A stretch of 64,000 nt of DNA from Rufibacter hautae (GCF_008271695.1 NZ_VKKY01000002.1:1612001-1676000); one strand, 5' to 3'; positions 8,798 to 18,314 are shown, counted from the stretch's first letter. A program made the numbers and translations. Notes: a model not told the origin generated them from the sequence alone.

Positions 8798-8816
8798 AAC
8801 TGTAAGCCAAAGAGGG

Positions 8817-8824
8817 CAAAGGTA
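8817..8824 (-). promoter_or_regulatory. -7 box of the MFS gene
   Basis: TACCTTTG on the minus strand, 20 nt before the start codon at 8797, giving a leader of about 13 nt. No convincing -33 element was found at the usual spacing. Confidence 0.5.
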
Positions 8825-9040
8825 CGGCATCTCTAGGTCAATCACCCAGAAAACCCCAACGTACCAGGTACCATCTGTGAAACCAGCTTTTATCTACGGG
8901 TATCCTCCGCAACCAGCCTACTGTTTTGAAGGTGTTTTTCAAAAATCAGGCAGAAAAGGAACATTGGTTTTAGCAGTTGTAAAATTCCAGGCATCATCTG
9001 TAAATGATGAATTTGCATTTCAAATCATAATGAGGCTCAC

Positions 9041-9128
9041 GGCAGTTGCAAACTGCCAGTCATGGTAGGTCCAAGTCACAGACTTGAACCATGAAAAGTT
9101 CACCCACCCCTACCCCTCCGAGGAGGGG
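9041..9128. repeat. Cluster of short palindromes in a 750-bp non-coding gap
   Basis: The gap 8798-9550 holds no believable gene. Within it are a perfect hairpin (GGCAGTT/AACTGCC, 9041-9057), an imperfect one built on CATGGT...CAAGTC / GACTTG...ACCATG (9061-9093), and CCCCTCC-GA-GGAGGGG (9113-9128). The last resembles the CCCCTCC-type palindromes common in Bacteroidota intergenic DNA. The segment 9230-9380 is clearly more G+C-rich than its surroundings. Open frames across it on both strands look like shadows of this composition. I read this as repeat remnants. Confidence 0.55.
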
Positions 9129-9487
9129 AATAAAATCTGTTAACGCTTCTCTCCTTTTGGCTAAGTATGGGAAGTTTCGCTGTGCTTGGATGTATAGGCT
9201 ATGACTACTTGTATCAAATCCAGCCTTTCGGTTGAGCGCCTTGCCAGGTTCCGGTGCCGCAGGCATTGCGACCGAAAGGGAGCAAAGGAAGCTGGCGCAG
9301 CGCGAGGCCGGAAGGCGGGGCCTCGCGGCCGTGAGCGCACGGAGCCCAACAATACAACAATAAAGCTCATGCACCCACGACAACTACGGCGCCACGCCAG
9401 CACAAACGGACTACGCATACACAAGCAAACTCAAGCAGCTTCCTGAGAAAAGCCAAGCAGCTAATCATAAGGCTTATAAAAAGAAAA

Positions 9488-9524
9488 AGGGTGTTCAGAA
9501 AGGCATAAACCTTTCCAAACACCT
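9488..9524 (-). terminator. Rho-independent terminator of the phosphorylase-like gene
   Basis: On the minus strand a GGTGTTTGGAAAGG stem pairs imperfectly with CCTTTCTGAACACCC around a 6-nt loop, followed by a U-rich run (TTTTTCTTTTTA). It lies 27 nt past the stop codon. Confidence 0.75.
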
Positions 9525-9550
9525 TAAAACTTAAACGCTAAAACTATTTC

Positions 9551-11209
9551 TTATTTCCCATCCTGGTACAGCAAATGATAATACTCATCCGCCATCCTCT
9601 CTGATCCAAAATAGGCCGTGACATCCCGCATACTCTGCTTCATGATGCTCACCCACTTCTTACGATCCACATAATAGGCCGGAATGATCTCGGTCTCCAG
9701 GATGTGCATCATGTTGGTGTAATCTACCTGGTCCTGTTCATAATCCGGTAAGGTGGTATCCACGATGGGGAACAGGTAGCTGTTCTCGCCGTGCTTCCCG
9801 AACTCCGGAATCCAGCCGTCCTGTACTGAGAAGTTGATGGCGCCGTTCATGGCGGCGGTCATTCCGCTGGTCCCTGAGGCCTCTCTGGGGCGACGTGGGG
9901 TGTTCAACCAGATATCGGCGCCCTGTTTCAGTTTGGCAGAAAGGTCTAACTCATAGCCGGTGAGCACGGCCACATTCTTCTTCTGGTGCGATACCTCAAT
10001 AAGCTTGTTGAAGATGCTGATGGCGCCGTAATCAAAGGGATAAGGCTTTCCGGCCCAGATCACCTGCACGGGCTGCCCTTCGCGGTTGATGAGCTCAAAG
10101 AAACGGTGCAGGTCATAGAGCAACAGATCGGCGCGCTTGTAGGCGGCAAACCGGCGGGCCCAGACAATGGTGAGCACATCGTTCTTGAAAATCTTCCCGG
10201 TCTGGTCGGCCACTACCTCAAAGAGCGGTTTTTTCATCTCGCACTTCAACTGTACCAACTGCTCATCATCGTTGGCTTCCAGGGCCTGCCGCAAAGAAGG
10301 ATTCTGCCAATAAGAAACGTTTTGGGCATTGGTGATGGATTTGATCTCGCTCACGCCCTCATTGCCGTACCACATCTCGCGGGAGACATCGCCGTGCAGC
10401 TTTGACACGCCGTTGGCGATTTTGGCCAGCCGCAAAGCCGTAAGCGTGTAGTTGAGGCTGGTGCCGTACGTACCGGAGATACGCCGCGCCTCCTCCACGG
10501 GCAAGGGACCGAAGAAAGACATCTTGGCCAGCAGGTCCACGTCATGCTCTTCGTTCCCGGCTTTCTCTGGGGTGTGCGTGGTGAAAACCATGCGCTTTTT
10601 CACCTCGTGGATGTCGCGGTACTTGTCAAACAGGTGGAAGACCAACGGCAAGGCGTGGGCTTCGTTCATGTGATAGATGGCGGCGCCGCCCAGGGTTTCC
10701 ACCACTTTGGCTCCTCCAATGCCTAGGATGATGCTCTGTGCGATGCGCGTAGGCAGTTCAGGGTCGTACAGACGGTGGGTGATGGTCCGGCTCAGGAAAT
10801 CGTTCTCGGGGATGTCGGTGGTAAGGAAGTACATGGGCACCGTCCCGAAGGTCTCGGCGGGCAGTACCAGGGCTTTGACCCAAACCGGATTGTTGTGGAT
10901 GGTTACCTGCACCATGATGCCGGTGTCTTCCAGGAAGGCGTAATACTTCTTCTGGAACTGAACGCCCATCATCTGGTCATCGGTGCGCACCTGGTCATAG
11001 TACCCGTAGCGCCAGAGAATGCCAATCCCGATCATGTTCTGCCGATGTTCGTAGGCGCTGCGCATGTGCGAGCCGGCCAAGTACCCCAATCCGCCCGAAT
11101 AGATTTTCAGAGCCTGGTGGATGCCAAATTCCATACTGAAGTAAGCCACTCGCTCACTGTACTTCTCATTAATGGTATACGGATGATACCATTTGTTATA
11201 GTTTGCCAT
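9551..11209 (-). CDS. Alpha-glucan phosphorylase-like protein (GT35), cofactor lysine replaced
   Basis: A 552-residue protein of the short GT35 (alpha-glucan phosphorylase, GlgP-type) group, which releases glucose-1-phosphate from glycogen or maltodextrin using pyridoxal phosphate. Recognisable blocks are YFSMEFGIHQALKIYSGGLG, HMNEAHALPLVF, VWARRFAAYKRADL and the glucan/cofactor motif EASGTSGMTAAMNG. In typical members that last motif reads GMKAAMNG and the lysine holds the cofactor. Here codon 9859-9857 is ACC (Thr; residue 451 from the start chosen here). ATG 11209 (MANYNKWYHPY) is chosen because relatives begin shortly before this block; an upstream ATG at 11266 adds 19 residues. The fold assignment is firm, phosphorylase activity is doubtful. 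Confidence 0.85.
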   Translation of the reverse strand: MANYNKWYHPYTINEKYSERVAYFSMEFGIHQALKIYSGGLGYLAGSHMRSAYEHRQNMIGIGILWRYGYYDQVRTDDQMMGVQFQKKYYAFLEDTGIMVQVTIHNNPVWVKALVLPAETFGTVPMYFLTTDIPENDFLSRTITHRLYDPELPTRIAQSIILGIGGAKVVETLGGAAIYHMNEAHALPLVFHLFDKYRDIHEVKKRMVFTTHTPEKAGNEEHDVDLLAKMSFFGPLPVEEARRISGTYGTSLNYTLTALRLAKIANGVSKLHGDVSREMWYGNEGVSEIKSITNAQNVSYWQNPSLRQALEANDDEQLVQLKCEMKKPLFEVVADQTGKIFKNDVLTIVWARRFAAYKRADLLLYDLHRFFELINREGQPVQVIWAGKPYPFDYGAISIFNKLIEVSHQKKNVAVLTGYELDLSAKLKQGADIWLNTPRRPREASGTSGMTAAMNGAINFSVQDGWIPEFGKHGENSYLFPIVDTTLPDYEQDQVDYTNMMHILETEIIPAYYVDRKKWVSIMKQSMRDVTAYFGSERMADEYYHLLYQDGK

Positions 11210-11799
11210 ATGATGTGGGCCGACGTAGGGTAAAACAATTCTGAACGATTGGCTCTCCTGAAGCAATCCCTGTACCAGCCTTTATAACTGAACCAGGTTG
11301 CCGCAATGAAAAATGCGTATTAATACTAGCCATAATCTAACACAGAAACAAACACTTGAAAATATCTTTCTAGGCAAAAGCCAGAAATGGCCTTTGGCTT
11401 CCTTCCTAGCCCTATAATTTGGCTGCAACCACAGAAATCTTAAAAACGCACCTTTCAGAGCTGGGCTTTAAACATCAAAGCGACTAAACTAACCAGATAA
11501 ATCTTTATCTATTTACAAATGAGGCTAATACAACATCCTTAAAGGTACTTCCCACTGCTTTTGCCTGAATACCGGGATTGATTTCCAATCTGCTTAGCTC
11601 TTAATACAAACGCCTCTGTTTCATAGCCGATTTCACAAAACCGGCCCTGAAACAGAGGCGTTCTATTCATAGGCTTGCAGCCTGATGGTCAAAGAAAATC
11701 TACGAACGTGGCATCTAGCAAGCTGATGCCATAAACTTAAAGGCAAAATAGCCTCAGGAGTTGGACTACGACGCAACTATGCTTTTTTGGACTTCCATC
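11210..11799. other. 590-bp non-coding gap with one dispersed palindrome
   Basis: No credible gene. An imperfect palindrome with 13-bp perfect outer arms (CGCCTCTGTTTCA / TGAAACAGAGGCG) lies at 11611-11660 and belongs to the dispersed family. I found no clear TAnnTTTG box for the downstream gene. Confidence 0.6.
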
Positions 11800-12306
11800 T
11801 TACCGGCCGAAATCGTCCTGTACACGAACGATATCATCTTCGTTGGAGGGATTGGAGACATCTGTGTGCTGCCAGATCTCGGCCAGAACTCCCCACTCCT
11901 CTAAGCCCACCAACCGGTGGCGTTCAGATTGTTTCAGGGTGATAAGGGCACCCGGCTCTAGGCGCTGCAGTTGGCCTTCTTCGTCTGTAGGGCTGGTGAC
12001 TACCCCCACTTTCCCTTTCACCACTTTCCAGATCTCGGCGCGGCGGTGATGGTACTGCCAGGAAAGGCGCTTCTCTGGGGCCACTACCAAAATCTTCGGG
12101 CTCAGTTTCCCTGATATCCGGAGGTCATCCACGGAGATCCCGTCAAAATACGTATCGGCAAAATCCTGGGCCTGGTTTTCATCAATCACGAAGAAGCCGC
12201 CCCAGGGCCTGGTTTGGTCCTGACTGGCCACGGTAAATCCCTTGGAAGTCAGTTCTTGTTCTATTTCTTGGAAAAGGGCTTGTTTTTGGTCTTCAGTAGA
12301 GGACAT
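11800..12306 (-). CDS. Cupin protein, mannose-6-phosphate isomerase type II-like
   Basis: A 168-residue single-domain protein. After a short helical N terminus comes RPWGGFFVI, then a cupin barrel (about 65-160) with SPKILVVAPEKRLSWQYHHRRAEIWKVVKG-type metal/sugar-binding strands (key residues H in QYHHRRAEIW and E within it) and EPGALITLKQSERHRLVG. The pattern matches the C-terminal domain of bifunctional mannose-1-phosphate guanylyltransferase/isomerases and small stand-alone relatives often labelled phosphoheptose isomerase. A sugar-phosphate isomerase or sugar-nucleotide role is likely, but the substrate is unknown. It is monocistronic, with a degenerate dispersed repeat (12407-12441) about 100 bp upstream. 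Confidence 0.75.
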   Translation of the reverse strand: MSSTEDQKQALFQEIEQELTSKGFTVASQDQTRPWGGFFVIDENQAQDFADTYFDGISVDDLRISGKLSPKILVVAPEKRLSWQYHHRRAEIWKVVKGKVGVVTSPTDEEGQLQRLEPGALITLKQSERHRLVGLEEWGVLAEIWQHTDVSNPSNEDDIVRVQDDFGR

Positions 12307-12406
12307 AATTTGATCTGGTATAGGTGTACAGCGGCTAATTTAATAGCAGAAGATTAATTAACCACATAAATTTTTCCCACTAACAGGTTTACAACCGGTT
12401 CTTCCG

Positions 12407-12441
12407 CTTTTGGCGGGTTTTCACAAAACTAGGCTCTAAAC
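12407..12441. repeat. Dispersed palindrome, degenerate copy
   Basis: The element CTTTTGGCGGGTTTTCACAA with its pairing half up to TAAAC follows the family pattern. It lies in the 656-bp non-coding gap 12307-12962; the rest of that gap is A+T-rich, and apart from the promoter at its right end I see nothing in it. Confidence 0.5.
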
Positions 12442-12897
12442 AATACCTTCAGTGTTCTTGGCAAGTGTTAATTTAGCTAGAAGAAACTGGCAGATTTATT
12501 TATAACATCAAACAACATGCCTTATACCGGCATGTTCTAAAAAATTAAATTATATATTCGATAATGCTATTATTGAAATATTTACAAAATATAAAGTGAT
12601 ATACCTCCCTTCGTTTAATTACAGTTTGTGTTTTTCGGGCAGTTACCTAATAGGAAGACATTAACAAAGAACCACAGCAGAGAAATCACCTGTCACTTTC
12701 GCAAAAGACCTCATAATTTCTCCGAAAGACCTCAGACAAACCTTCAGGGTAGCTTTCAGTTAACCAAACGGCAGGTACAAGGAATGAATCATTTTTGCCT
12801 CTCTTCATAAAAGAAAGAAAATAGTTGGTAGATAAACTGGTAGCTTACAGGTCAAAAACCACCCTTTAGGTGCTACTACATTGTTTGAAAAATGAAA

Positions 12898-12927
12898 TTT
12901 ATATCACACCCAAAGAAGTTATCTTTG
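12898..12927 (+). promoter_or_regulatory. Promoter of the 116-aa hypothetical gene
   Basis: TATCTTTG at 12920-12927 matches the -7 box exactly. TTT at 12898-12900, 19 nt upstream, serves as a weak -33 element. The start codon follows at 12963 after a purine-rich leader. Confidence 0.6.
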
Positions 12928-12962
12928 TAAAGGAAAAATAAAATTATTGGAGAGAAAAACCA

Positions 12963-13313
12963 ATGGGCAATTTCTACAACTCACCCTCTGCAGAAACTCC
13001 TGAATACTTAGATGCCAGGATAGCCGGGAAACTCCTTTCCTTGCTTCAATCTGAAACCTATGAGCGCGGCGAAGCCATAGAAGAAGTTCTTTTGGTAGCC
13101 ACCTCCTACCGGAATATCCTGAGCGAGAACGCTAAGCTCATGGAGAATGAGAACCCTGATTGCGTGATCTGGCACCTGGACTGCCTTATTCTGGAAGCCA
13201 CCAACATGCAGAATGATCCAAAGAATGACCTTTTTCTGTACCTAAGGGCATTTCACTCCTTTAAAGAGGTGATGAAGAATATGTTCCCCTTCCTTAATGT
13301 CTCTGCCGCTTAA
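12963..13313 (+). CDS. Hypothetical 116-aa helical protein
   Basis: A soluble, acidic, predominantly helical protein of 116 residues without signal peptide or membrane segment. It has two cysteines (in DCVIWHLDCL) and aromatic residues in the C-terminal half. I do not recognise a family. A good promoter lies upstream and a hairpin downstream, so it is expressed as a single gene. Nothing in the neighbourhood indicates its role. Confidence 0.7.
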   Translation: MGNFYNSPSAETPEYLDARIAGKLLSLLQSETYERGEAIEEVLLVATSYRNILSENAKLMENENPDCVIWHLDCLILEATNMQNDPKNDLFLYLRAFHSFKEVMKNMFPFLNVSAA

Positions 13314-13401
13314 TGAACCAGGTGGACTCCTAAGCACACCTTTCTCCGGAACAGTGGAAAGCGCCTTTCTATCCTTGCTCCCATAAACAAGAATAAACGA
13401 G

Positions 13402-13433
13402 CAACCCTCTCCACGGAAGGTAGAAGAGGGTTG
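13402..13433. terminator. Hairpin between convergent genes
   Basis: CAACCCTCT (13402-13410) pairs with AGAGGGTTG (13425-13433). On the minus strand it is followed by a T-rich stretch (CGTTTATTCTTGTTTAT). It separates the 116-aa gene from the AI-2E permease gene. Confidence 0.55.
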
Positions 13434-13474
13434 TCTGTTCATGCGATTACCTTGAATAGCTTTAAGACTTCCCG

Positions 13475-14611
13475 TTAGGCTTCTTTGTTCCGATCATCGG
13501 CATCAACAAATTTCTCCATCCGGTCATGCACCACAGGCGTGGCTGAATTGGGCGAGACTTGGCCCGGGTAACTGTCGGGGATCTGATCTCCCAAGATCTT
13601 GCCCCAGGGTTTCAGGCCTTCAATGCGGTCGAATACGATTTTCAGCACGGCCACCAAAGGGATGGACAGGAACATCCCCGATACGCCCCACAAGGCTCCT
13701 CCCAACAAAACGGCCAAGACAGAAATCAACGCGTTGATCTTCACTTTGGAGGAGACAATGCGAGGCACCAGCACGTTGTTATCTATAAACTGAATAAGTA
13801 GGTAGGCCCCGATGATAAACAACTGGGTGGTATAGCCGTCTTGGGTAACGGTGGCCATCAATACCGGCAGCGTTATCGCGACCAAGCCCCCCACATAGGG
13901 AATCATGTTCAGGATAGCCCCAATCACGCCCAACAGGATTGCGTACGGTACGCCTAAAATCAGGAGGGCTGTAGAATTCATAACCGCCACAATGGACGCC
14001 TCAATGAGCAAACCCACAATGTAACTCTGGATAGCCGCTTTGGTCTCGTGCAGAATCTCTGCAACGGGGTTGGTGTCCTTTGTAGAAAATACCTCAAAAA
14101 TAAAGTTCAGGATCAGGGGCTTGTACAGCAGAAACAGAAAAATATACACCGGAATCAGGAACAGTAAGCTAAAGACGCCCAGCACACCACTCACCGTTTG
14201 GCCCACCAGGGCTTTCCCACCGCTGGCCGTGTCTTTCAGAAACTGGGTTTGTTTCTGAATACTGACCCCAAACTTGGTTTGCAGAAAATTCTGAAGATCG
14301 GTCAGTATCTGGGTGAACTTCAGCTTTAGGGCCGGCATCATCTCCCCAAACTGGACTATCTGGGCGGAAAGAAAATACAGGATAGCTCCCAAAATGATTA
14401 AAGCGATGAGCAGCGTAAGAATAATGGAGAGCACCGTGGGTACCTTCAGGCGCATTAGGCGGCTGTTCAACGGATTGAGCAGAATGGCAAGCAGCAGCGA
14501 AAAGGCAATGGGTACCAGAATATCAGCCAGCGTGTACATCACGTACACCAGCAGAATAATACCCAATAAGGTGAGGGTACTCTTCTTGTAAAACGGTTCT
14601 GAAGAAGTCAT
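13475..14611 (-). CDS. AI-2E family transporter (PerM/YdiK type)
   Basis: A 378-residue inner-membrane protein of the AI-2 exporter/TqsA-PerM superfamily (PF01594). Two hydrophobic hairpins near the N terminus (about 12-85) are followed by an amphipathic region (about 90-150), further spans, and the conserved block IPYVGGLVAITLPVL plus DNNVLVPRIVSSKVKINAL at about 240-300. The C-terminal 40 residues are polar. Members have been tied to quorum-signal export, Na+/H+ exchange or stress, and the substrate cannot be inferred here. The gene stands alone, with hairpin-bearing gaps on both sides. Confidence 0.88.
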   Translation of the reverse strand: MTSSEPFYKKSTLTLLGIILLVYVMYTLADILVPIAFSLLLAILLNPLNSRLMRLKVPTVLSIILTLLIALIILGAILYFLSAQIVQFGEMMPALKLKFTQILTDLQNFLQTKFGVSIQKQTQFLKDTASGGKALVGQTVSGVLGVFSLLFLIPVYIFLFLLYKPLILNFIFEVFSTKDTNPVAEILHETKAAIQSYIVGLLIEASIVAVMNSTALLILGVPYAILLGVIGAILNMIPYVGGLVAITLPVLMATVTQDGYTTQLFIIGAYLLIQFIDNNVLVPRIVSSKVKINALISVLAVLLGGALWGVSGMFLSIPLVAVLKIVFDRIEGLKPWGKILGDQIPDSYPGQVSPNSATPVVHDRMEKFVDADDRNKEA

Positions 14612-14816
14612 AGCAAGGTGTACTACAATGATATTAGAATGTTGCCCAGCCTCTTCCGCTTTCTACCTGAGAAGGAAGACTCCTAATCCATTTTAAAACT
14701 TCCTCTTCATAACTTGAATGTTAAATTCCAACAGGTTTGGATTTACACTACAAACCCAGGATACCATTCCCAACCAGAAAGCAGGCAACATCAGAAGGCC
14801 TGGAACTAAAAGCCGT

Positions 14817-14852
14817 GCTTTAGGCCTGTTTTCTAAAAAAGGCGCCTTAAAC
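14817..14852. repeat. Dispersed palindrome in the gap 14612-15079
   Basis: A copy of the family (GCTTTAGGCCTGTTTTCTAA and its pairing half). It lies inside a spurious 71-codon minus-strand frame, one reason that frame is not called. The rest of this 470-bp gap shows nothing except the terminator at its left end. Confidence 0.65.
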
Positions 14853-15026
14853 ATAAAATAGCCACTCTTTGGCTTAGAAGGAAGGGCTCCCCCATTTCTT
14901 TTCGGCACTTCCTCCTTGAGTTCTTAACCTGAATTCAAGCAAACAAGATAACTATTTGAATAAGCAGCGAATGGCCTTTTGGTAGGCAATAGGTTCAGCT
15001 TTCCTATAAATGAGGTGATATAAGAA

Positions 15027-15062
15027 TTTCCCTGAGGCAGAACCAATGCCGCCTCAGGGAAA
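15027..15062 (-). terminator. Terminator of the beta-helix lipoprotein gene
   Basis: Twelve-base arms TTTCCCTGAGGC (15027-15038) and GCCTCAGGGAAA (15051-15062) with a 12-nt loop lie 18 nt past the stop codon at 15080. The T-run after the stem is short. Confidence 0.65.
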
Positions 15063-15079
15063 AGAAAAGCTGATCTATT

Positions 15080-16249
15080 TCAAATTCCTGCACAGCTTGG
15101 CAGAACGGCCGGATAACTGGTGTCATATTTATTTTTGTACCAGCAGTTATCAGTTCCAGAGCCATCCCAGAAAAGATCTACGCCAGGGAAGGGAATAGGC
15201 AGAGTTGGCGGCGATGCCCCGTTCTTCTTTACCACATTGTTGAGCACCCGCGTGCCGTCTGGGTCTGGGTTAATCAGCAAAAAAGCCTCGGGGGGCAGGC
15301 CGGCCAATCCGCCCAGCAAACGGGTACTCACCACAGCTATTCCCAGGAAATTGTTGTTCATGACCAGATTCCGTTCCAGGGTGGTATTATCTGTGCCCAC
15401 CACCAGAATACCAGAGCCGGTGGGTACGAAATTCTCAAACCCGCCGCCAGGTTCAGAGAAATTCACGTGGTTATTGTCCACTACCCTGTTGTTTTGGAGC
15501 AGAATATCTGAAGAAGTGGTCACCCTGAGGCCAGGCAAAAGCACCACCAGCACACCCGCCGAGTTGTTATAGCTTTGGTTATTGCGGGCCACCACCCTGG
15601 AGCAATTTTCAATCTCCAACCCAATGACATTCTCAGAGGTTTTATTAAAACGCAACTCCGTGTCTTCAGATTGACCAATGTAAATGCCACTGTCTGTATG
15701 ACCCCGGGCAATGCAGTGCTCAATAAGCCCATGGTTAGACGCGATAGGAAACAACCCGTACTCGCCGCAGTTGAGGGCCGTGACATGGCTCAAGACGTAC
15801 CCATCGGCCCGGATGAGGATGACTCCGTTTTCCTCAAAATTCCGGAGCGTGACATTGTACAACTTGAAGCCGTCTCCCGCCGAACCCACCCTAATCCCGT
15901 TGTGGGCTTTACCGGGGTTTTCAATAACCACGGCGCCACTGCCAATAAGGGTAATGTTAGGCTTGTTCACCACCACGGTGTCTTTGTACACGCCGGGCAG
16001 AATTTTGATCACATCTCCAGCCGATGCCTGGTCCACCGCTGCCTGGATGGAAGTGCCAGGTTTTACCACAATATCAGGTTTCCCTTTAACTTGGGCCATA
16101 GCATCTGCCTCAAGGAAAGCAGTGGGTTGGGGTACTGGCTCTTCCTCACAGGAGAATAACAGGAGCGTGACCATGAATAGAGCCCATTTTCCCAGTTTTA
16201 AGGTAAAACCATAGCCTGTTGCAGGTTGGTTGGTAAGAGTTGAACGCAT
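15080..16249 (-). CDS. Right-handed parallel beta-helix lipoprotein
   Basis: An exported 389-residue lipoprotein. The start MRSTLTNQPATG (16249) gives a signal peptide ending in the lipobox LLFSC; a longer start at 16282 is possible. After a Glu/Pro linker, residues about 55-340 show repeated N/G-rich coils (for example NVIGLEIENCSRVVARNNQS), the pattern of NosD/pectate-lyase-like beta-helices (TIGR03805/PF13229 type). No clear catalytic triad of pectate lyases can be picked out, so a carbohydrate-binding or surface role is as likely as lyase activity. It is transcribed alone. Confidence 0.8.
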   Translation of the reverse strand: MRSTLTNQPATGYGFTLKLGKWALFMVTLLLFSCEEEPVPQPTAFLEADAMAQVKGKPDIVVKPGTSIQAAVDQASAGDVIKILPGVYKDTVVVNKPNITLIGSGAVVIENPGKAHNGIRVGSAGDGFKLYNVTLRNFEENGVILIRADGYVLSHVTALNCGEYGLFPIASNHGLIEHCIARGHTDSGIYIGQSEDTELRFNKTSENVIGLEIENCSRVVARNNQSYNNSAGVLVVLLPGLRVTTSSDILLQNNRVVDNNHVNFSEPGGGFENFVPTGSGILVVGTDNTTLERNLVMNNNFLGIAVVSTRLLGGLAGLPPEAFLLINPDPDGTRVLNNVVKKNGASPPTLPIPFPGVDLFWDGSGTDNCWYKNKYDTSYPAVLPSCAGI

Positions 16250-16520
16250 AGTTCTTTTGGTTAGGACATAAGTAAACAACACGAGGCCAGCTACTCATCC
16301 GGGCGGTTAAACCTAGCCCGGCGCACGAAGGACCTGAAGAAAGGCATTAAGGAAAGCGCAAATCAGGGGACAACAAGAAGATGCAAGTCACAATGGAAGA
16401 TTGCGCCAGCGTTTTTGGTACAAGGGCATTTGAGCTCCACACCTCCCGCCAAAAGAAAGCTGCCCTCCCTTATTCCAAGCCGAAGCAAACAGCTTGGAAT
16501 AGGTGGACATCAGCTTTTAT

Positions 16521-18005
16521 TCACTTATTAGAAGCCAATTTGGTTTTGGCCATGGAAGCTTTCACCAAAGCATACTCGGAGCTAGGCTCATTGAGGGAGT
16601 TGAGCTTCTTCGCCAGTTGGGCAGCTTTCTCTGTGTTCCCAACCTTGGCTTCGGCCAGGGATTGGTAATACAGCACCCGGGGACTGTTCTGGTCAGCTTG
16701 GGCCAAGTGGGTCAGGGCGTCTTTGGGGTTTTCCTGCTGGTATGCGATAATGCCCATGAGTTTATGGTATTCCTGCATTTGCCCTGCATTGGGGGTTGCT
16801 TCCACCTTGGCCTTGAACTCACCTGCTTTAGCAGTGGCTTGCGCATAATCCTTGGCTTTGGCTGCCATTAAGGCTTCCACAAACAGCTGCCGTAGCTGGA
16901 GATTGGCTTTTTGGTAAGGGATGAGCTCTTCCCTGTTTTGCAATGGAATTAGCTGGGCTAGACTGGCTTTGGCTTTAGGCAGGTCATTCATCTGGGTGTA
17001 GATTTGCGCCTGCTGCAAATAGGCCCAAATAAGGTAGTACGTGCTATGGTGTTGCTGCAGGAGTTTTATTCCCCGGTCAGTGGCTAGGATGGCTTCTTTG
17101 TAGCGGCCTTCCCACAGGTATGACTCGGCCAGGGCCATGATGTTGTCCGCTTTCTCGGTGTAGAGGGGTGCCTTGCTTTCGGCGTACTGGTAGGCTTTGC
17201 GGCTTTCGTCCAACTGTCCCATGAACAAATAGTTGTGCCCTATTTTGGTGAGCGAAACGTTGAACCCGGGGTCCAAGGCGGCGGCTTTCTTGTAGTTCTG
17301 GATGGCTTCCTGGTGTTTGCCCCGCTTGGTGAGCAGATCGCCCATGGAGTCATACGGATTGGCCTCTTTGGGGCTAGCCTTGATGTAGTTTCTGAACGCC
17401 TCCTCGGCCTTGCCGAAGTCTTCTTTCTGGGTATAAGCGTAGCCTAGCAGGTTGTATGCATCCCCAAAGTGAGAATCCAACGCCACCGCTTTCCCTAAAT
17501 GCAGAATGGCTTTGTCCGCATCATTGTTGTTCAAGGCAAACTGGCCGTTCAGAAGGTGCACGTACTTGTCATTGGGGAAACGCTCCGCCAGGGTAGTCAA
17601 GTGGCGCATGGCTTCCTCCGACCTGTTCTCCACGGAGGCCTGCATCACGGAAATCATCAGCTGTTCCCCTTCAGAGGCGTTGCTTTTCAGGGCGATGGCT
17701 TTGTTGTAGTGCTCCAGGAAATTTTCCGGGTCCGGTCCAGAAACCTGGGCCCGCAGCAGGTGTGCCATGGAGAAATCGGGGTCCAGCTGCAGGGCTTTGT
17801 CCAGGGCTTGCGCGGCCTTGTTTTGCTGCATGTTGCCCATGTGTGCCCGGGCTTGTTTGTAATACTGCCGGGCCTCCCCGGATTTGGTGGTGATGGGAAT
17901 GGGCGCTTCCATCTCTTGACGGGCCCAGGAAGGCCGCACGCTGAGCATCAGAAAACCCAACAGCAGGCAAGAAAGGAAACAATGGTAAGGGATTGACTTT
18001 CTCAT
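16521..18005 (-). CDS. Secreted tetratricopeptide-repeat protein
   Basis: A 494-residue exported protein. The start at 18005 (MRKSIPYHCFLSCLLLGF) gives a clean signal peptide cut after VRPSWA; the ORF extends 29 codons further without such a peptide. About ten TPR-like helical pairs fill residues 45-490, with canonical repeats such as AYNLLGYAYTQKEDFGKAEE and YDSMGDLLTKRGKHQEAI. TPR arrays act as protein-binding scaffolds; no enzymatic domain is attached. It may act in the periplasm, but no neighbour points to a partner. Confidence 0.85.
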   Translation of the reverse strand: MRKSIPYHCFLSCLLLGFLMLSVRPSWARQEMEAPIPITTKSGEARQYYKQARAHMGNMQQNKAAQALDKALQLDPDFSMAHLLRAQVSGPDPENFLEHYNKAIALKSNASEGEQLMISVMQASVENRSEEAMRHLTTLAERFPNDKYVHLLNGQFALNNNDADKAILHLGKAVALDSHFGDAYNLLGYAYTQKEDFGKAEEAFRNYIKASPKEANPYDSMGDLLTKRGKHQEAIQNYKKAAALDPGFNVSLTKIGHNYLFMGQLDESRKAYQYAESKAPLYTEKADNIMALAESYLWEGRYKEAILATDRGIKLLQQHHSTYYLIWAYLQQAQIYTQMNDLPKAKASLAQLIPLQNREELIPYQKANLQLRQLFVEALMAAKAKDYAQATAKAGEFKAKVEATPNAGQMQEYHKLMGIIAYQQENPKDALTHLAQADQNSPRVLYYQSLAEAKVGNTEKAAQLAKKLNSLNEPSSEYALVKASMAKTKLASNK

Positions 18006-18314
18006 GATTCCAGGAATTGAAAGAGAAAAGACACAGAGGACACGGCAGAGCGTGTAGCTTAGCAGGGCGAAATTTATGGCGAAAGGCGCCATAACTATAG
18101 AGCCGGGAGGTAGAAAGGGGGCACACCTACCCCAGAGAGGTGCAATTCTAATTGAATTTACTCTTTTCGGGATAGGTTCCCTACTTAATGCCGCTTTATT
18201 TGTGCGCCTTCGCTTAGATTTCAGGCTATTTTTAGGGAATCAGGAAGAAAACAAAAAGACAGCTGAGGTATTCCCCTAGATGTTTTTGCACAAAGCCGTT
18301 TCTATCCCAAGGTT

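Noticed and set aside
9060-9446. Several Arg/Pro-rich ORFs on both strands
   Set aside because: Low-complexity shadows of a G+C-rich patch and palindromes; no promoter or conserved motif.
12628-12810. 60-codon plus-strand ORF upstream of the 116-aa gene
   Set aside because: No promoter or family signal in an A+T-rich gap; the real promoter lies downstream of it.
14693-14908. 71-codon minus-strand ORF upstream of the AI-2E permease region
   Set aside because: It spans a copy of the dispersed palindrome, has no promoter and no recognisable features; treated as non-coding.
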